DNA from: M55B157 sp040265115
Lineage (GTDB): Bacteria; Actinomycetota; Actinomycetes; S36-B12
Direction: 5' to 3'
Assembly (NCBI GenBank): GCA_040265115.1
Contig: JBDQGZ010000001.1
Coordinates: 1-41,502 of the forward strand
Length of the DNA stretch: 41,502 nt
In this document: positions 8,668 through 17,313 of the stretch, piece by piece
Layout: every line of letters starts with the position of its first letter
Numbering within the stretch: the first letter of the stretch is position 1
The notes under the pieces: model-generated
Seen by the model: the letters and a program-made list of their open reading frames with translations, nothing else
Database searches by the model: none
Told to the model about the DNA's origin: nothing
Made by a program: the position numbers and the translations under genes

Positions 8668-9618
8668 TCAGGCCCTTCTGGGACGGATCGCCACGAGGAT
8701 GATTCCCACCACCAGCAAGACGATGCCGACGATTCCGCCGATCAGCGGCAGGGTGTCGTTGAACAGCCTGATCTGCGAGGCCAGGGAGCTGGCCGTCGAG
8801 ACTCCCTCGCTGACCTCGCTTGCGCTGGTCCCTACTACCGCATCGATGACCGTCACCTTGTCGGTGCCGTCCGGGCCCCGCAGGGTCTGCACCTGACGCT
8901 CCTCGCCCTTCACGATGGCGCCGGTCGTCGGCTCCACCCAGAGGGTCCGCTCATTGGCGTAGTAGCGGGGGGCAACGAAGGATGGCAGGGGGAACCCAAC
9001 AAGATCACCGGGGACTTCCAGAGTCCCGATCTGCCGCGCTTCGATGGTCTGTTCGAAGCGGTAGACGCTCAGACCCTCCAGATCCTCGGTGCCGACGTAC
9101 TGGATCGGCACAGCCTCCTCGAGGGTGGCGTCGAAGTAGCGGTATTCCTTCGGCTCGGTGAACATCGGGAACTTCAGCGGGTTGATCCCGGCGAACTCGA
9201 TCTCCTGGCCGTCGTAGTTGGCCCCGCAGCAGTTAGACAACTCCGACGTCACGCGGTCGAAGGCCACGCGGATCGTCGATGCGGTCACCACGGTGCCGGT
9301 GTTGTCTTCGGTCCGGATGAATGATTCGTAGATCGCAAGGTCATCGGCAAGAGCCTCGGAGGTCTGGCTGGCCGGCACGTCACCGCGGGTGAAGCGCGTC
9401 GCGGTCAGCGGCACATCAGTGCGCTCGGTCAGGGTCGCGGGATCGAGCAGCACGGCGGCGACGCCGTTCTGGTCGGTCTGGGTCACACCGCCAGTGTCCT
9501 CGCCAGGGGATAGCGGCGCCTTGGCGATCGCCGGCACGACGGTGAAGCGCAGCAGCGCCGCGAGGACGACGAGGAACACGCCCAGTCCGATCAGAACGAT
9601 TCCTACACCACGCCTCAT
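8668..9618 (-). CDS. DUF3068 (PorA-like) membrane-anchored protein
   Basis: A 316-residue protein with an N-terminal hydrophobic anchor (GIVLIGLGVFLVVLAALL), a large extracytoplasmic domain and a C-terminal membrane helix followed by RPRRA. This two-anchor plan and the conserved segments (YRFEQTIEARQIG, YYANERTLWVEPTTGAIVKGEE) fit DUF3068, a family confined to actinobacteria and found beside envelope glycan genes; its biochemical role is unknown. I chose ATG 9618 because of the strong GGAGGG Shine-Dalgarno 6 bases upstream; a longer in-frame start would bury the anchor. From memory, the M. tuberculosis homologue Rv0227c sits next to an acyltransferase and a transmembrane protein, as here. It is divergent from the acyltransferase, with 127 bases between them. 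Confidence 0.85.
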   Translation of the reverse strand: MRRGVGIVLIGLGVFLVVLAALLRFTVVPAIAKAPLSPGEDTGGVTQTDQNGVAAVLLDPATLTERTDVPLTATRFTRGDVPASQTSEALADDLAIYESFIRTEDNTGTVVTASTIRVAFDRVTSELSNCCGANYDGQEIEFAGINPLKFPMFTEPKEYRYFDATLEEAVPIQYVGTEDLEGLSVYRFEQTIEARQIGTLEVPGDLVGFPLPSFVAPRYYANERTLWVEPTTGAIVKGEERQVQTLRGPDGTDKVTVIDAVVGTSASEVSEGVSTASSLASQIRLFNDTLPLIGGIVGIVLLVVGIILVAIRPRRA

Positions 9619-9733
9619 CGATTTCCCTCCCTGGTCGGTCGGATCAGGCCTTTCCGAGGGCAGGCGCACCCGTCAGTCCCTCTCCTGAGGGGGGACCGTA
9701 CCGCAAAAAGGCGCCCTGCGGTGATCAACCCGA

Positions 9734-9739
9734 CATGAT
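9734..9739 (+). promoter_or_regulatory. Candidate -10 box of the acyltransferase gene
   Basis: CATGAT (4 of 6 against TATAAT) lies exactly 6 bases before the GTG at 9746, the spacing expected for a leaderless mRNA. The first T of the TAnnnT pattern is missing, so support is weaker than at other sites. Confidence 0.3.
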
Positions 9740-9745
9740 GGGGGC

Positions 9746-10924
9746 GTGTTTCCGCTTCTCGACGGGTATCGGGCCATCGCGGCCCTCATGGTGCTAACAA
9801 CCCATGTGGCCTTCACCACCGCCGAGATCTTCACCCCCGTCGTCGGGCCGCTGCTAGGCCGCATGGACTTCGGGGTGACCCTCTTCTTCGTTCTCTCGGG
9901 GTTCCTGATCTATCGACCCTGGGCCCTCGGCGCCATGATCGACGAGCCCGGTCCCGCCCTGGGTCGATATGCCGTCCGCCGAGCCGGGCGCATCCTCCCG
10001 GCGTACTGGCTCATGGTCGTGTTCACCCTCGCCGTGCTGCCGGAGATACAGCCGGTGTCGTGGACGACGTGGGCAGTCCACCTGGGCATGTTCCACATCT
10101 ATGTGCCGGGGTTCTCCCTGGAAGGACTCACCCAGACGTGGAGCCTCGCGACCGAGGTGTCCTTCTATGCCTTGCTGCCGCTGCTCGCGTGGCTGGCCGG
10201 TCGCCGCATGCGGGGACACGCCGATGCCAGCGCGCGCCGCCAACTGTCTCTTTTCCTCATCCTCGTCATAGTGGGCTGGGGATTCAATATCGCCCGCGTG
10301 AACGTGGGTGCCGTGGATCTCACCCTCACCGGCTTTTGGCTGCCGGGGTTCCTCGACTGGTTCGCCCTCGGCATGGCGCTCGCGGTCATCTCCGCCCGCT
10401 TGTCGCTCCCGGATCCCCCGGCATGGATGGAGCGGGTCCGCTCGCTGGCCCGGGATACCCCGACCTGCCTGCTCATCGCGGCCGCCGCCTACATCATCAT
10501 CGCGACTCCCATCGGTGGTCCGCTGACCTTTACCCTCGCGGCGCCCTTCGAGTTGCTCGTCAAGCACGCCGGCTTCGCGGTGATTGCCGGCTTCCTCCTG
10601 CTGCCGGGATTCCTCGGGCGCTGGGATGACTCGTCAGCCTGGGCCCGGCTCCTGCGCCATCCGGTGGTCGTCTACCTCGGCACTATCTCCTACGGAATCT
10701 TCCTGTGGCATCTGGTCTTGATGAGGCTGCTCATCGACATCGTCGACTACCCCGTGTTCACCGGTGGCTTCTGGTGGCTGTGGCCCGCCACCATCCTCAT
10801 GAGCGTCGTCGCCGCGAGCATCTCGTGGTTCGCCATCGAGGGTCCTATCCAGCATTGGACTCATCGGCGCGCTGGACGACGCGCGGGTTCGGTCCCGCTG
10901 TCGCAGCCAAGCCCAGCACCGTGA
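9746..10924 (+). CDS. Acyltransferase 3 family membrane O-acyltransferase
   Basis: A polytopic membrane protein of 392 residues with about ten hydrophobic helices. It starts with the diagnostic FPLLDGYRAIAALMVLTTHV, whose histidine is the conserved catalytic residue of the OafA/YrhL family, followed by FFVLSGFLIYRPWA and RRAGRILPAYW. Members move acyl groups (acetyl, succinyl and others) from a cytoplasmic donor to sugars on the outer face of the membrane. The surrounding glycosyltransferases and flippase suggest a cell-surface glycan as acceptor; this is inference. The start GTG 9746 has no convincing Shine-Dalgarno and may be leaderless. The last 80 bases overlap the 3' end of the convergent arabinofuranosyltransferase gene, so both C-terminal tails come from the same DNA. 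Confidence 0.9.
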   Translation: MFPLLDGYRAIAALMVLTTHVAFTTAEIFTPVVGPLLGRMDFGVTLFFVLSGFLIYRPWALGAMIDEPGPALGRYAVRRAGRILPAYWLMVVFTLAVLPEIQPVSWTTWAVHLGMFHIYVPGFSLEGLTQTWSLATEVSFYALLPLLAWLAGRRMRGHADASARRQLSLFLILVIVGWGFNIARVNVGAVDLTLTGFWLPGFLDWFALGMALAVISARLSLPDPPAWMERVRSLARDTPTCLLIAAAAYIIIATPIGGPLTFTLAAPFELLVKHAGFAVIAGFLLLPGFLGRWDDSSAWARLLRHPVVVYLGTISYGIFLWHLVLMRLLIDIVDYPVFTGGFWWLWPATILMSVVAASISWFAIEGPIQHWTHRRAGRRAGSVPLSQPSPAP

Positions 10925-13900
10925 ACAGGGCGGCCAGGCCGATCATCCATCCCGGGGCGTCCAGGCGCTCCGGCCACGGCATCATCGCGGCGAGGATGCC
11001 CGCGACCAGAATCGAGGCTCCCGCGAGAATCGCTCGGGTCTCCACCGCACGACCCTTCTCAAGGCCGCGTCGGCGAGCACCCCACACGAGAGCGCCGATG
11101 CCGACCGCACCCACTGCGAGCCCCGGCAATCCCGCAAGCAGAACGCTCGCGATGAGCCCCATCCCCGCCAGTACTGCCGGGCCGACAGGACCTTCGACCA
11201 TCGACTGCGGACCATATCGGCGCCTCGTCGGCCAGACCAACAGGACGATCAATCCGAGCAGGCCCATCGCACCGATCCCGAGCCCTAGCTGGTAGGCGCC
11301 GTTCGGCGCGAAGGCCATGTCGACCTGACCACCCTGTCCCGGCGGGATCACCCATGCCTGTCGCCATCCATCGACGCGGAGTGGAGTCAGGGCAACGCCA
11401 TCGAGTTCGGCGGTCCACCCGGGATTGAAATTCTCCGTAACCTCCAGCAATCGCGGCACCGACGCAGGGGCCACCTCGACGGCCCGCTCGGCAGATCCCC
11501 AGCGCAGTACCTCGGGGGTGTCGACAGTTGCGGAGGATCCCGCTGGGGCCACCGGCTCGAGCAGGACCGATTCCACCGTGAATTCCGGGGACGAGGCGAC
11601 CTGGAGCTGGTGCGTCCCTGCGGGCAGGTCGATCACACGGCCGCCGCATGGTCTCGCCGTGACGAGCGAATCGGTCAGAGCCTCCCCTGGAGTCCACGAG
11701 ACCTCGGTCGCCAGGACCGTCTCCCCTTCCACGACAACGTTGGGGCCATCTCCGCATGGCAGGGATAGCACTTCTGCGGGCGTGGGGCCCTTGATCAGGT
11801 CGGACGCCCCCAACACGCTCACCTCGCTAACCGCGATCGGCAGTGGGGTCAAGGTGCCCGTGAGGGGATCCAGGCTTCGCACCGTCGATGCGTTGTCGAA
11901 ACGGATCGTGAGGGCACGTGTCACCGTCGTTGGCATGCGCACGATGCCGTCCTCATCGATGACCGAGGTCGTCGTGATGCCATTCGCGATGAGGGTGACC
12001 GTCAGCGGTCGGGAGGAGGCAACGGCCGAGTTGATGCCGAGCCGAACTCCACGCACCTCTCGTGCCACTGCCCACGACAACCGGAGTTCGGGCCGGGTGT
12101 CTCCCATCTGGGCCATCCAGGATGTCTCCAGGCTTCCGTCCACCGCGGCCTGCGGACGCACCGCTGGGTCGGGGACTTGTTGACTCGTTGCCGTTGCCGT
12201 GATCGCGTTCGGGTCGGATGCGGTCAATTTCCAATCCAGGGCTTCCCCCACACGCGGGCGGACCTTCACCGCGACGCGATACTTCCCGTCCTCCGCTACG
12301 TCGAACTGTCGGACGATGCCGGCACGTTCCTCTCCGTAAGCGATCAAGGAATCGCTGCATCCGAAGACGCCGCCGATGGTTAGGCAGCCGGCAGTGTCGC
12401 CTCGTCGAGCGGTGAACACCAGCGGGCCACCCATCGCCACACCTGCCGTGTCATAGACGCGAGTCGGTGGCTCCGGAACGGCGATCTCGCGGATACCGAA
12501 GACTGACCCGCGCGAATCGGCCTCCTGGGCCGTCAACGTCACACGCAGGAATAATGTGGGGCCCTCCGGCACGGCGAGAAACTGCTCACCCTCGGTTGCC
12601 TCCACCCGCGTTATGACGGTCCCGGCGTCTGTTGTCACCTTGACCTCCGCAGGTACAGCCCGCCGTTGCTCATCAGCCACGAAGCGCACCGCAAGAGGAT
12701 CGCCGGTGAAGTCGCGGTCCTTATCCCATCGGACCTCCCACCATTGGCCCACCGCTTGCTCGACTCCGCTGCTCATCCATGCGGTAAACGGATCACCATC
12801 GACACCGGCAAACGGACCGCTGCCGACACCGCGCACGAAGAGCGCGTCCGCATCCGCTGCGGAGGACGACGCTCTCACCGACCCCCCTTCGTAGAACAAC
12901 GTGAGTTGTCGACCTTCGGGATCGATGGGCTCATAGTCGTGCACACGACGATCGGCCTGGAAAACATCATCGCCACCGAGCACGCCCGACCTGTTCCGCC
13001 AATTGCGTCCGAAGTTGACCTCACTCCGCGGATAGGAGTCGCTGATGCCGCGGCTGAGGGTGACATCACCCTGAGCCACCAGCGGTTGCTCATCCCCCGC
13101 GATCACCACCGGCGTTCCGGGATCGAGGGCCCCGACGTCCGCAAGATCCAGCATCCCCTCGGCTGCACCACTCATCACGAGAACCTCGTCGGCCGGGCGC
13201 AGCGCAACTCGCGGATCCCCGCCACCCTCGCCAGACATCACTCGCCAGATCTCAACAGCGGACTTCGTATCTCCTAGACCATTGTCGACCACGGTCGTTT
13301 CAGTCCGATACGGCGGCAGCACGGGTCCGAATGAGGCCACCGGCACGAAGCCTCCTGACCTCAGCAGACCCTGCCTGATGAGTTCACTTCGACTGGATTC
13401 TGAGCGGCGACGATCGAGATCATTGCGCACCACGATCCAAGAGATCCCCGCTCGAGACATAGCCGCAGACAACCCCGGCGCTCCTCGTCCGGTCGTGAGA
13501 CGCTCGTTCACGCCATCGAGCCAGCGGATCGCTCCAGCGCCCGACAGCGGCACAGCGTCTCGCACGACCCACGGGGTTGACGCCAGTACCTGCAAAGGTT
13601 CGTCATTCGTTCGTCCCCAGGTGTAGACCCCGAAAGAGGCACTCGGGAGCAGCAGTGCGCGCCCAGCCTGCTGTTGATCGGCGAGCCAGGAAGCCGCATC
13701 GGACCAATAGGTCGGAATGTCCACGAAACTACGGTCGCGGGTCAGCATCCCGGCGAGCGCAGGCTGCGCACTAGTGATTAACGACAGGGCGATGACTCCG
13801 ACTGCCAACATCCCCGACCATCGTGTCCACCTGTTCCGCTTGCTCTCCGCCGAGTTGATGCGTGTCCACAGCCAGGCCACCGCTCCCGCGACGCCGATGG

Positions 13901-15068
13901 CCATGGGCAGCCGGATGAGTAAGTCAAACTTGTGCGTGTTTCGTAGCGGGGCGAGCGCTCCATCGAGCAAGGTTCGCGCCAGATCGGCCCCGAGGCCGGG
14001 GATCTGCCCGACATGGCCGAAGCCGACCGCGATCACGCCGATCAACAGGATGCCCACCAGGAACAGGCGATGCGGGGTCGCGCGTAGTGACAGTCCGAAC
14101 ACACCGACCGCGGCGACGACCCCTGTCGCAAGGATCAGACCGGTCGACGTCACCAATGCCCATCCGCTGGGCCAGACCGGTCCGCTGCTGTCGGAGATGT
14201 AGGCCACCCACTGCGATGTCCCGCGCACGACCGTGTCGGGAGCCGTGATCGAGGTCGTGACGGACGCCGACTCAATCCAATCCAAGAAGGGTGGCGAATA
14301 CTGACCCAGCACGAGGAGAGGGATCGCCCACCACAGGGTGGCAGCCACCACCGCGAGACTCCACCACCCAAGCATCGAGCCAAGCCGCCGTCCGCGGAAT
14401 CGCGTGAGGATCCACCAAACTCCGAGGGGAAGCACCGCAGCACTTGCGACCGCGTTGACGCCTCCCGCGCAGGCGATCGCCACACCCGACCATGCCGCCC
14501 AACGCCGAGGCGATCCGCCCTCGGCCGCTCGAACGAGCGGGATGAGCACCCACGGCGCGATGGCGAAAGGAAGCACCTCGACCGACAAGACCCCGAGCTC
14601 CGTCACCATGCGCGGGGCGAGGACATAGGCCAGTCCACCCGCGAGTCGCGGCCAGAATCCCGTGATCCCGAGTAGGCGGGCGAGCCGCACGATGCCGAGG
14701 AACGCGACGACGAGGAGCAGAGACCACCACAGACGCTGGATCACCCACTCCGGGGCGCCAAGGATGTTCCCGATCCAAAAGAATGGGCCCATCGGAAACA
14801 GGTAGCCATACCCCTGGTTCTGCAACTGACCGAAGAAGGCCAGCGGCTCCCACAGGTCTCCCGCGCGACTGAGGAGCCCTCCGGGGTTCACGATGAGGTC
14901 GAGTTTGGTGTCCGCAGCGATCCGGCCCGGGTCCTGGGTGAACGCCAGCGCCACTAGACCGAGGCAGGCTGCAAACCAGCGCCATCGGACTGTCGACACG
15001 CTTGGCGTCGGATGATCCGTCGCCGTCGATCCCCCGGCGGGCTCACCTCCGGTGACCCCTACCGTCAT
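10845..15068 (-). CDS. AftD-like alpha-(1->3)-arabinofuranosyltransferase (DUF3367)
   Basis: A giant membrane glycosyltransferase of 1407 residues, the usual AftD length. The first ~440 residues form a GT-C-type multispanning domain beginning with the family hallmark FTQDPGRIAADTKLDL, whose acidic loop follows the first helix, and VNPGGLLSRAGDLWEP. A long extracytoplasmic part follows with discoidin-like, carbohydrate-binding beta-sandwich segments (AAVDGSLETSWMAQ is one). At least four hydrophobic helices close the protein. In mycobacteria AftD transfers arabinofuranose from decaprenyl-phosphoarabinose to arabinogalactan and lipoarabinomannan. Homologues also occur in actinobacteria without that wall, so donor and acceptor are open here. 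The start is ATG 15068, overlapping the methyltransferase stop as ATGA, which implies coupled translation. Confidence 0.88.
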   Translation of the reverse strand: MTVGVTGGEPAGGSTATDHPTPSVSTVRWRWFAACLGLVALAFTQDPGRIAADTKLDLIVNPGGLLSRAGDLWEPLAFFGQLQNQGYGYLFPMGPFFWIGNILGAPEWVIQRLWWSLLLVVAFLGIVRLARLLGITGFWPRLAGGLAYVLAPRMVTELGVLSVEVLPFAIAPWVLIPLVRAAEGGSPRRWAAWSGVAIACAGGVNAVASAAVLPLGVWWILTRFRGRRLGSMLGWWSLAVVAATLWWAIPLLVLGQYSPPFLDWIESASVTTSITAPDTVVRGTSQWVAYISDSSGPVWPSGWALVTSTGLILATGVVAAVGVFGLSLRATPHRLFLVGILLIGVIAVGFGHVGQIPGLGADLARTLLDGALAPLRNTHKFDLLIRLPMAIGVAGAVAWLWTRINSAESKRNRWTRWSGMLAVGVIALSLITSAQPALAGMLTRDRSFVDIPTYWSDAASWLADQQQAGRALLLPSASFGVYTWGRTNDEPLQVLASTPWVVRDAVPLSGAGAIRWLDGVNERLTTGRGAPGLSAAMSRAGISWIVVRNDLDRRRSESSRSELIRQGLLRSGGFVPVASFGPVLPPYRTETTVVDNGLGDTKSAVEIWRVMSGEGGGDPRVALRPADEVLVMSGAAEGMLDLADVGALDPGTPVVIAGDEQPLVAQGDVTLSRGISDSYPRSEVNFGRNWRNRSGVLGGDDVFQADRRVHDYEPIDPEGRQLTLFYEGGSVRASSSAADADALFVRGVGSGPFAGVDGDPFTAWMSSGVEQAVGQWWEVRWDKDRDFTGDPLAVRFVADEQRRAVPAEVKVTTDAGTVITRVEATEGEQFLAVPEGPTLFLRVTLTAQEADSRGSVFGIREIAVPEPPTRVYDTAGVAMGGPLVFTARRGDTAGCLTIGGVFGCSDSLIAYGEERAGIVRQFDVAEDGKYRVAVKVRPRVGEALDWKLTASDPNAITATATSQQVPDPAVRPQAAVDGSLETSWMAQMGDTRPELRLSWAVAREVRGVRLGINSAVASSRPLTVTLIANGITTTSVIDEDGIVRMPTTVTRALTIRFDNASTVRSLDPLTGTLTPLPIAVSEVSVLGASDLIKGPTPAEVLSLPCGDGPNVVVEGETVLATEVSWTPGEALTDSLVTARPCGGRVIDLPAGTHQLQVASSPEFTVESVLLEPVAPAGSSATVDTPEVLRWGSAERAVEVAPASVPRLLEVTENFNPGWTAELDGVALTPLRVDGWRQAWVIPPGQGGQVDMAFAPNGAYQLGLGIGAMGLLGLIVLLVWPTRRRYGPQSMVEGPVGPAVLAGMGLIASVLLAGLPGLAVGAVGIGALVWGARRRGLEKGRAVETRAILAGASILVAGILAAMMPWPERLDAPGWMIGLAALFTVLGLAATAGPNPRVVQRADESNAG

Positions 15069-15826
15069 GGAACATCCCGACGGCGCAGCACGAACATGGC
15101 GTTCCAGCAGACGGCTTCGCGCAGGACCGGAACCATGGCAACCGACCGGGCCCACTCCGGGAAATATCGAGGGATCACCGCTATTAGTTCAACCCTGTGC
15201 TGACGCCGCGCCCACCTTTCACCCTCAGCGAGGGTGATCGGGAACAGCGATGATCCGAATCTGTTCTTGGGTTCATGACCGACACGCCGTCGATATCGCT
15301 GGGCTGCGCGCTCTCCCCCGAGCAGATGCCAGGGGGACGTCTCATGGCCGCCCCAGGGGCCCCACCACAGGGTGTAGGAAAGCACGATCGTTCCCCCGGG
15401 GCGGGTGACCCGGACCATCTCATCGGCCATCCGCCAGGGTTCGTCAACGTGCTCGGCGACGTTGGAGGAGTAGGTGACGTCGAAGGTAGCGGTAGCGAAG
15501 GGAAGTAGCCGGCCGTCCGCCTGCACGGTTCGACTCGACGGGCTCCGTCCATGCAGTCGCATCTCACCGGCGTCGGCGTCCACGGCGATGTAGGCGGCGC
15601 CGCGGGCCTCGAACGCCGACTGGAAGAACCCCGGGCCTCCTCCCACATCGAGCATGAGAGCTCCCGCGAGCGGATGCCAGGAGTCGACCTGTCCGGCAGA
15701 ATCGGCGGCCAGCGCCCGATAGAAGCGATCGGGATCGGATTGCTCGACGAGGAAGTCGGTGAACAGCCGACGCGAGCGCGCCACCGTGGCGCGCCAGGGG
15801 CTCACCTCAGGCACCGGCTTCGACAC
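15065..15826 (-). CDS. Class I SAM-dependent methyltransferase
   Basis: A 253-residue cytoplasmic methyltransferase of the Methyltransf_11 type. Motif I is LMLDVGGGPGFF, the acidic residue after strand 2 is in YIAVDAD, and FDVTYSSNVAEHVDEPW and MVRVTRPGGTIVLSYT are the usual later motifs. The target is unknown; being coupled by ATGA to the AftD-like gene suggests a sugar or a lipid-linked glycan. From memory, M. tuberculosis Rv0224c is the counterpart, next to glycosyltransferase Rv0225 as here. Start choice: GTG 15826 is preferred because the -10 box TACCGT lies exactly 6 bases before it (leaderless). GTG 15865 and GTG at the VSPW codon are alternatives. Confidence 0.87.
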   Translation of the reverse strand: MSKPVPEVSPWRATVARSRRLFTDFLVEQSDPDRFYRALAADSAGQVDSWHPLAGALMLDVGGGPGFFQSAFEARGAAYIAVDADAGEMRLHGRSPSSRTVQADGRLLPFATATFDVTYSSNVAEHVDEPWRMADEMVRVTRPGGTIVLSYTLWWGPWGGHETSPWHLLGGERAAQRYRRRVGHEPKNRFGSSLFPITLAEGERWARRQHRVELIAVIPRYFPEWARSVAMVPVLREAVCWNAMFVLRRRDVP

Positions 15827-15832
15827 CGGGTG

Positions 15833-15838
15833 ACGGTA
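15833..15838 (-). promoter_or_regulatory. -10 box of the methyltransferase-aftD operon
   Basis: TACCGT on the minus strand matches TAnnnT and ends 6 bases before the GTG at 15826, the leaderless spacing. Confidence 0.5.
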
Positions 15839-15865
15839 CCCCACCCACGGCACGGGTTTCTTCAC

Positions 15866-15871
15866 TACGGT
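15866..15871 (+). promoter_or_regulatory. -10 box of the GT4 gene
   Basis: TACGGT on the plus strand matches TAnnnT and ends 6 bases before the GTG at 15878. No Shine-Dalgarno is visible, so the mRNA is probably leaderless. Confidence 0.5.
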
Positions 15872-15877
15872 GTCCCG

Positions 15878-17062
15878 GTGCGCATCGCGTGGCTGAACTG
15901 GCGAGACACCGCCAATCCCGAAGGGGGCGGGTCGGAGGTTTATCTCGAGCGCATTGCGACGCTTCTCGCTGAGCGCGGACACGAAGTGACGGTGGTCTGC
16001 GCCGCCCATGACCGCGCTCCGGGGGACGAACGCCGTGAGGGGGTGCGCTTCGTGCGCCGCGGATCGAAGTTGGGGGTGTACGGGCAGGCTCGCCGGCTGC
16101 TGCGATCGGGTGAACTCGGACCCGTCGATGTCGTGGTCGACACCCAGAATGGCATTCCTTTTTTCGCGCCGTGGGCGACGCGGGCCCCGGTGCTTGTTCT
16201 CGTCCATCACGTCCACCGAGAGCAGTGGCCGGTGGTCTACGACCCCGTCAGATCCCGCGCCGGGTGGTTCCTGGAATCCCGGATCGCACCGTGGGTCTAC
16301 CGCCGCCAGCGCTATGTCGCCGTGTCGGGTCGGACCCGGGAGGAGCTCATCGAACTCGGAGTAGACCGCCGGCGGATCAGCGTGGTGCACAACGGAACGG
16401 ACACGCTCGGACCAGAGTCCACCTTCGAGGACCTGATGCGCCAGCGGGCTCCACGCCCCACGATCGCGGTGTTGGGACGTCTCGTCCCACACAAACGGGT
16501 GGAGCATGTACTGAAGGCTGCGTCCAGCCTGCGAGAGTCAATTCCGGATCTGCGGGTGGAGGTCATCGGTGATGGTTGGTGGGCAGATCGCCTCGTGGAT
16601 GCTGCGAGCGACCTCGGTGTCGATGACCTCGTTACCTTCCATGGGCACGTCGACGACGCGCGCAAGGACGAACTCCTTCGACAAGCCTGGGTGCTGGCCC
16701 TGCCTTCGCTGAAGGAGGGTTGGGGCCTGGTCGTCATGGAAGCAGCAGCTCGGGGTGTTCCCGCCGTGGCCTACTCCAGGGCTGGAGGGGTGGCGGAGTC
16801 GATCCGATCCGATTGCACCGGTGTGCTGGTGGAGGGCGAGGAAGACGACGAATACGGTGGAATCAACGGCTTCACGGCCGCTCTGCGGCGGGTTCTCACC
16901 GACACCGGATTCCGCGAGGACCTCGGGCGGTCAGCCCACGCCCACGCCCACGACTACGACTGGAAGGCGAGCACAGATGCTTTCGAAGAGGTCTTGCGTC
17001 AGGTGACGGGCGAACGACCGAACTCCCACTGGGAGGGTGTGGGTCAGTTCGTCGATCCGTAG
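15878..17062 (+). CDS. GT4 family glycosyltransferase
   Basis: A 394-residue cytoplasmic retaining glycosyltransferase with the GT-B fold. The N-terminal domain opens with VRIAWLNWRDTANPEGGGSE, the acceptor-side glycine loop. The C-terminal domain has VLGRLVPHKRVEHVLKA, then IGDGWWADRL, and the nucleotide-sugar motif LPSLKEGWGLVVMEAAARGVPAV with its E-x7-E pattern. It probably adds a hexose or pentose to a lipid-linked or nascent envelope glycan; donor and acceptor are not readable. The GTG 15878 start fits the family N-terminus; any longer frame would run through the divergent methyltransferase gene. The 3' end overlaps the DUF2613 gene by 19 bases, tail to tail. Confidence 0.9.
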   Translation: MRIAWLNWRDTANPEGGGSEVYLERIATLLAERGHEVTVVCAAHDRAPGDERREGVRFVRRGSKLGVYGQARRLLRSGELGPVDVVVDTQNGIPFFAPWATRAPVLVLVHHVHREQWPVVYDPVRSRAGWFLESRIAPWVYRRQRYVAVSGRTREELIELGVDRRRISVVHNGTDTLGPESTFEDLMRQRAPRPTIAVLGRLVPHKRVEHVLKAASSLRESIPDLRVEVIGDGWWADRLVDAASDLGVDDLVTFHGHVDDARKDELLRQAWVLALPSLKEGWGLVVMEAAARGVPAVAYSRAGGVAESIRSDCTGVLVEGEEDDEYGGINGFTAALRRVLTDTGFREDLGRSAHAHAHDYDWKASTDAFEEVLRQVTGERPNSHWEGVGQFVDP

Positions 17063-17187
17063 ACGACGTAGGGGGCGTCGACCGTGGCAGGGACGGCGGA
17101 CTGAGACGAGATGATGCCGAAAGCGGCACCACCGGCAATCACAGCACCCACCACTGCGGCAATGATCGGCCCGACGACGGCGCTCAT
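17044..17187 (-). CDS. DUF2613 small membrane protein
   Basis: A 47-residue protein: MSAVVGPIIAAVVGAVIAGG starts a single membrane helix rich in Ala, Val and Gly, followed by a short outer tail ending APYVVYGSTN. Length, helix and the Tyr-Gly tail fit DUF2613, a family known only from actinobacteria. From memory, Rv0236A beside aftD in M. tuberculosis belongs to it, which matches the AftD-like gene nearby. Function is unknown; a small partner of a membrane glycosyltransferase is a reasonable guess. ATG 17187 is chosen over 17286 because it puts the helix at the N-terminus and has GGGGTGAG upstream. A -10 box lies at 17255-17250. Confidence 0.8.
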   Translation of the reverse strand: MSAVVGPIIAAVVGAVIAGGAAFGIISSQSAVPATVDAPYVVYGSTN

Positions 17188-17249
17188 CTGCTCACCCCGA
17201 TCCTTCTCGGCATTCGATGCGGACCGCTCCACGCGAGGCCGCCGGCGAC

Positions 17250-17255
17250 ACAGTA
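17250..17255 (-). promoter_or_regulatory. Extended -10 box of the DUF2613 gene
   Basis: TGCTACTGT on the minus strand combines the TGn extension with TAnnnT. It predicts a leader of about 55 bases before ATG 17187. Confidence 0.45.
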
Positions 17256-17313
17256 GCAGGATCGAGTCGTGTGCGGGCATGTTCACTACCGAGGCCCATG
17301 AACGAGTCGCCGG

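Noticed and set aside
15551..15877. N-terminal extension of the GT4 protein
   Set aside because: Would be antisense to the methyltransferase, and the added residues have no GT-B features; GTG 15878 matches the family start.
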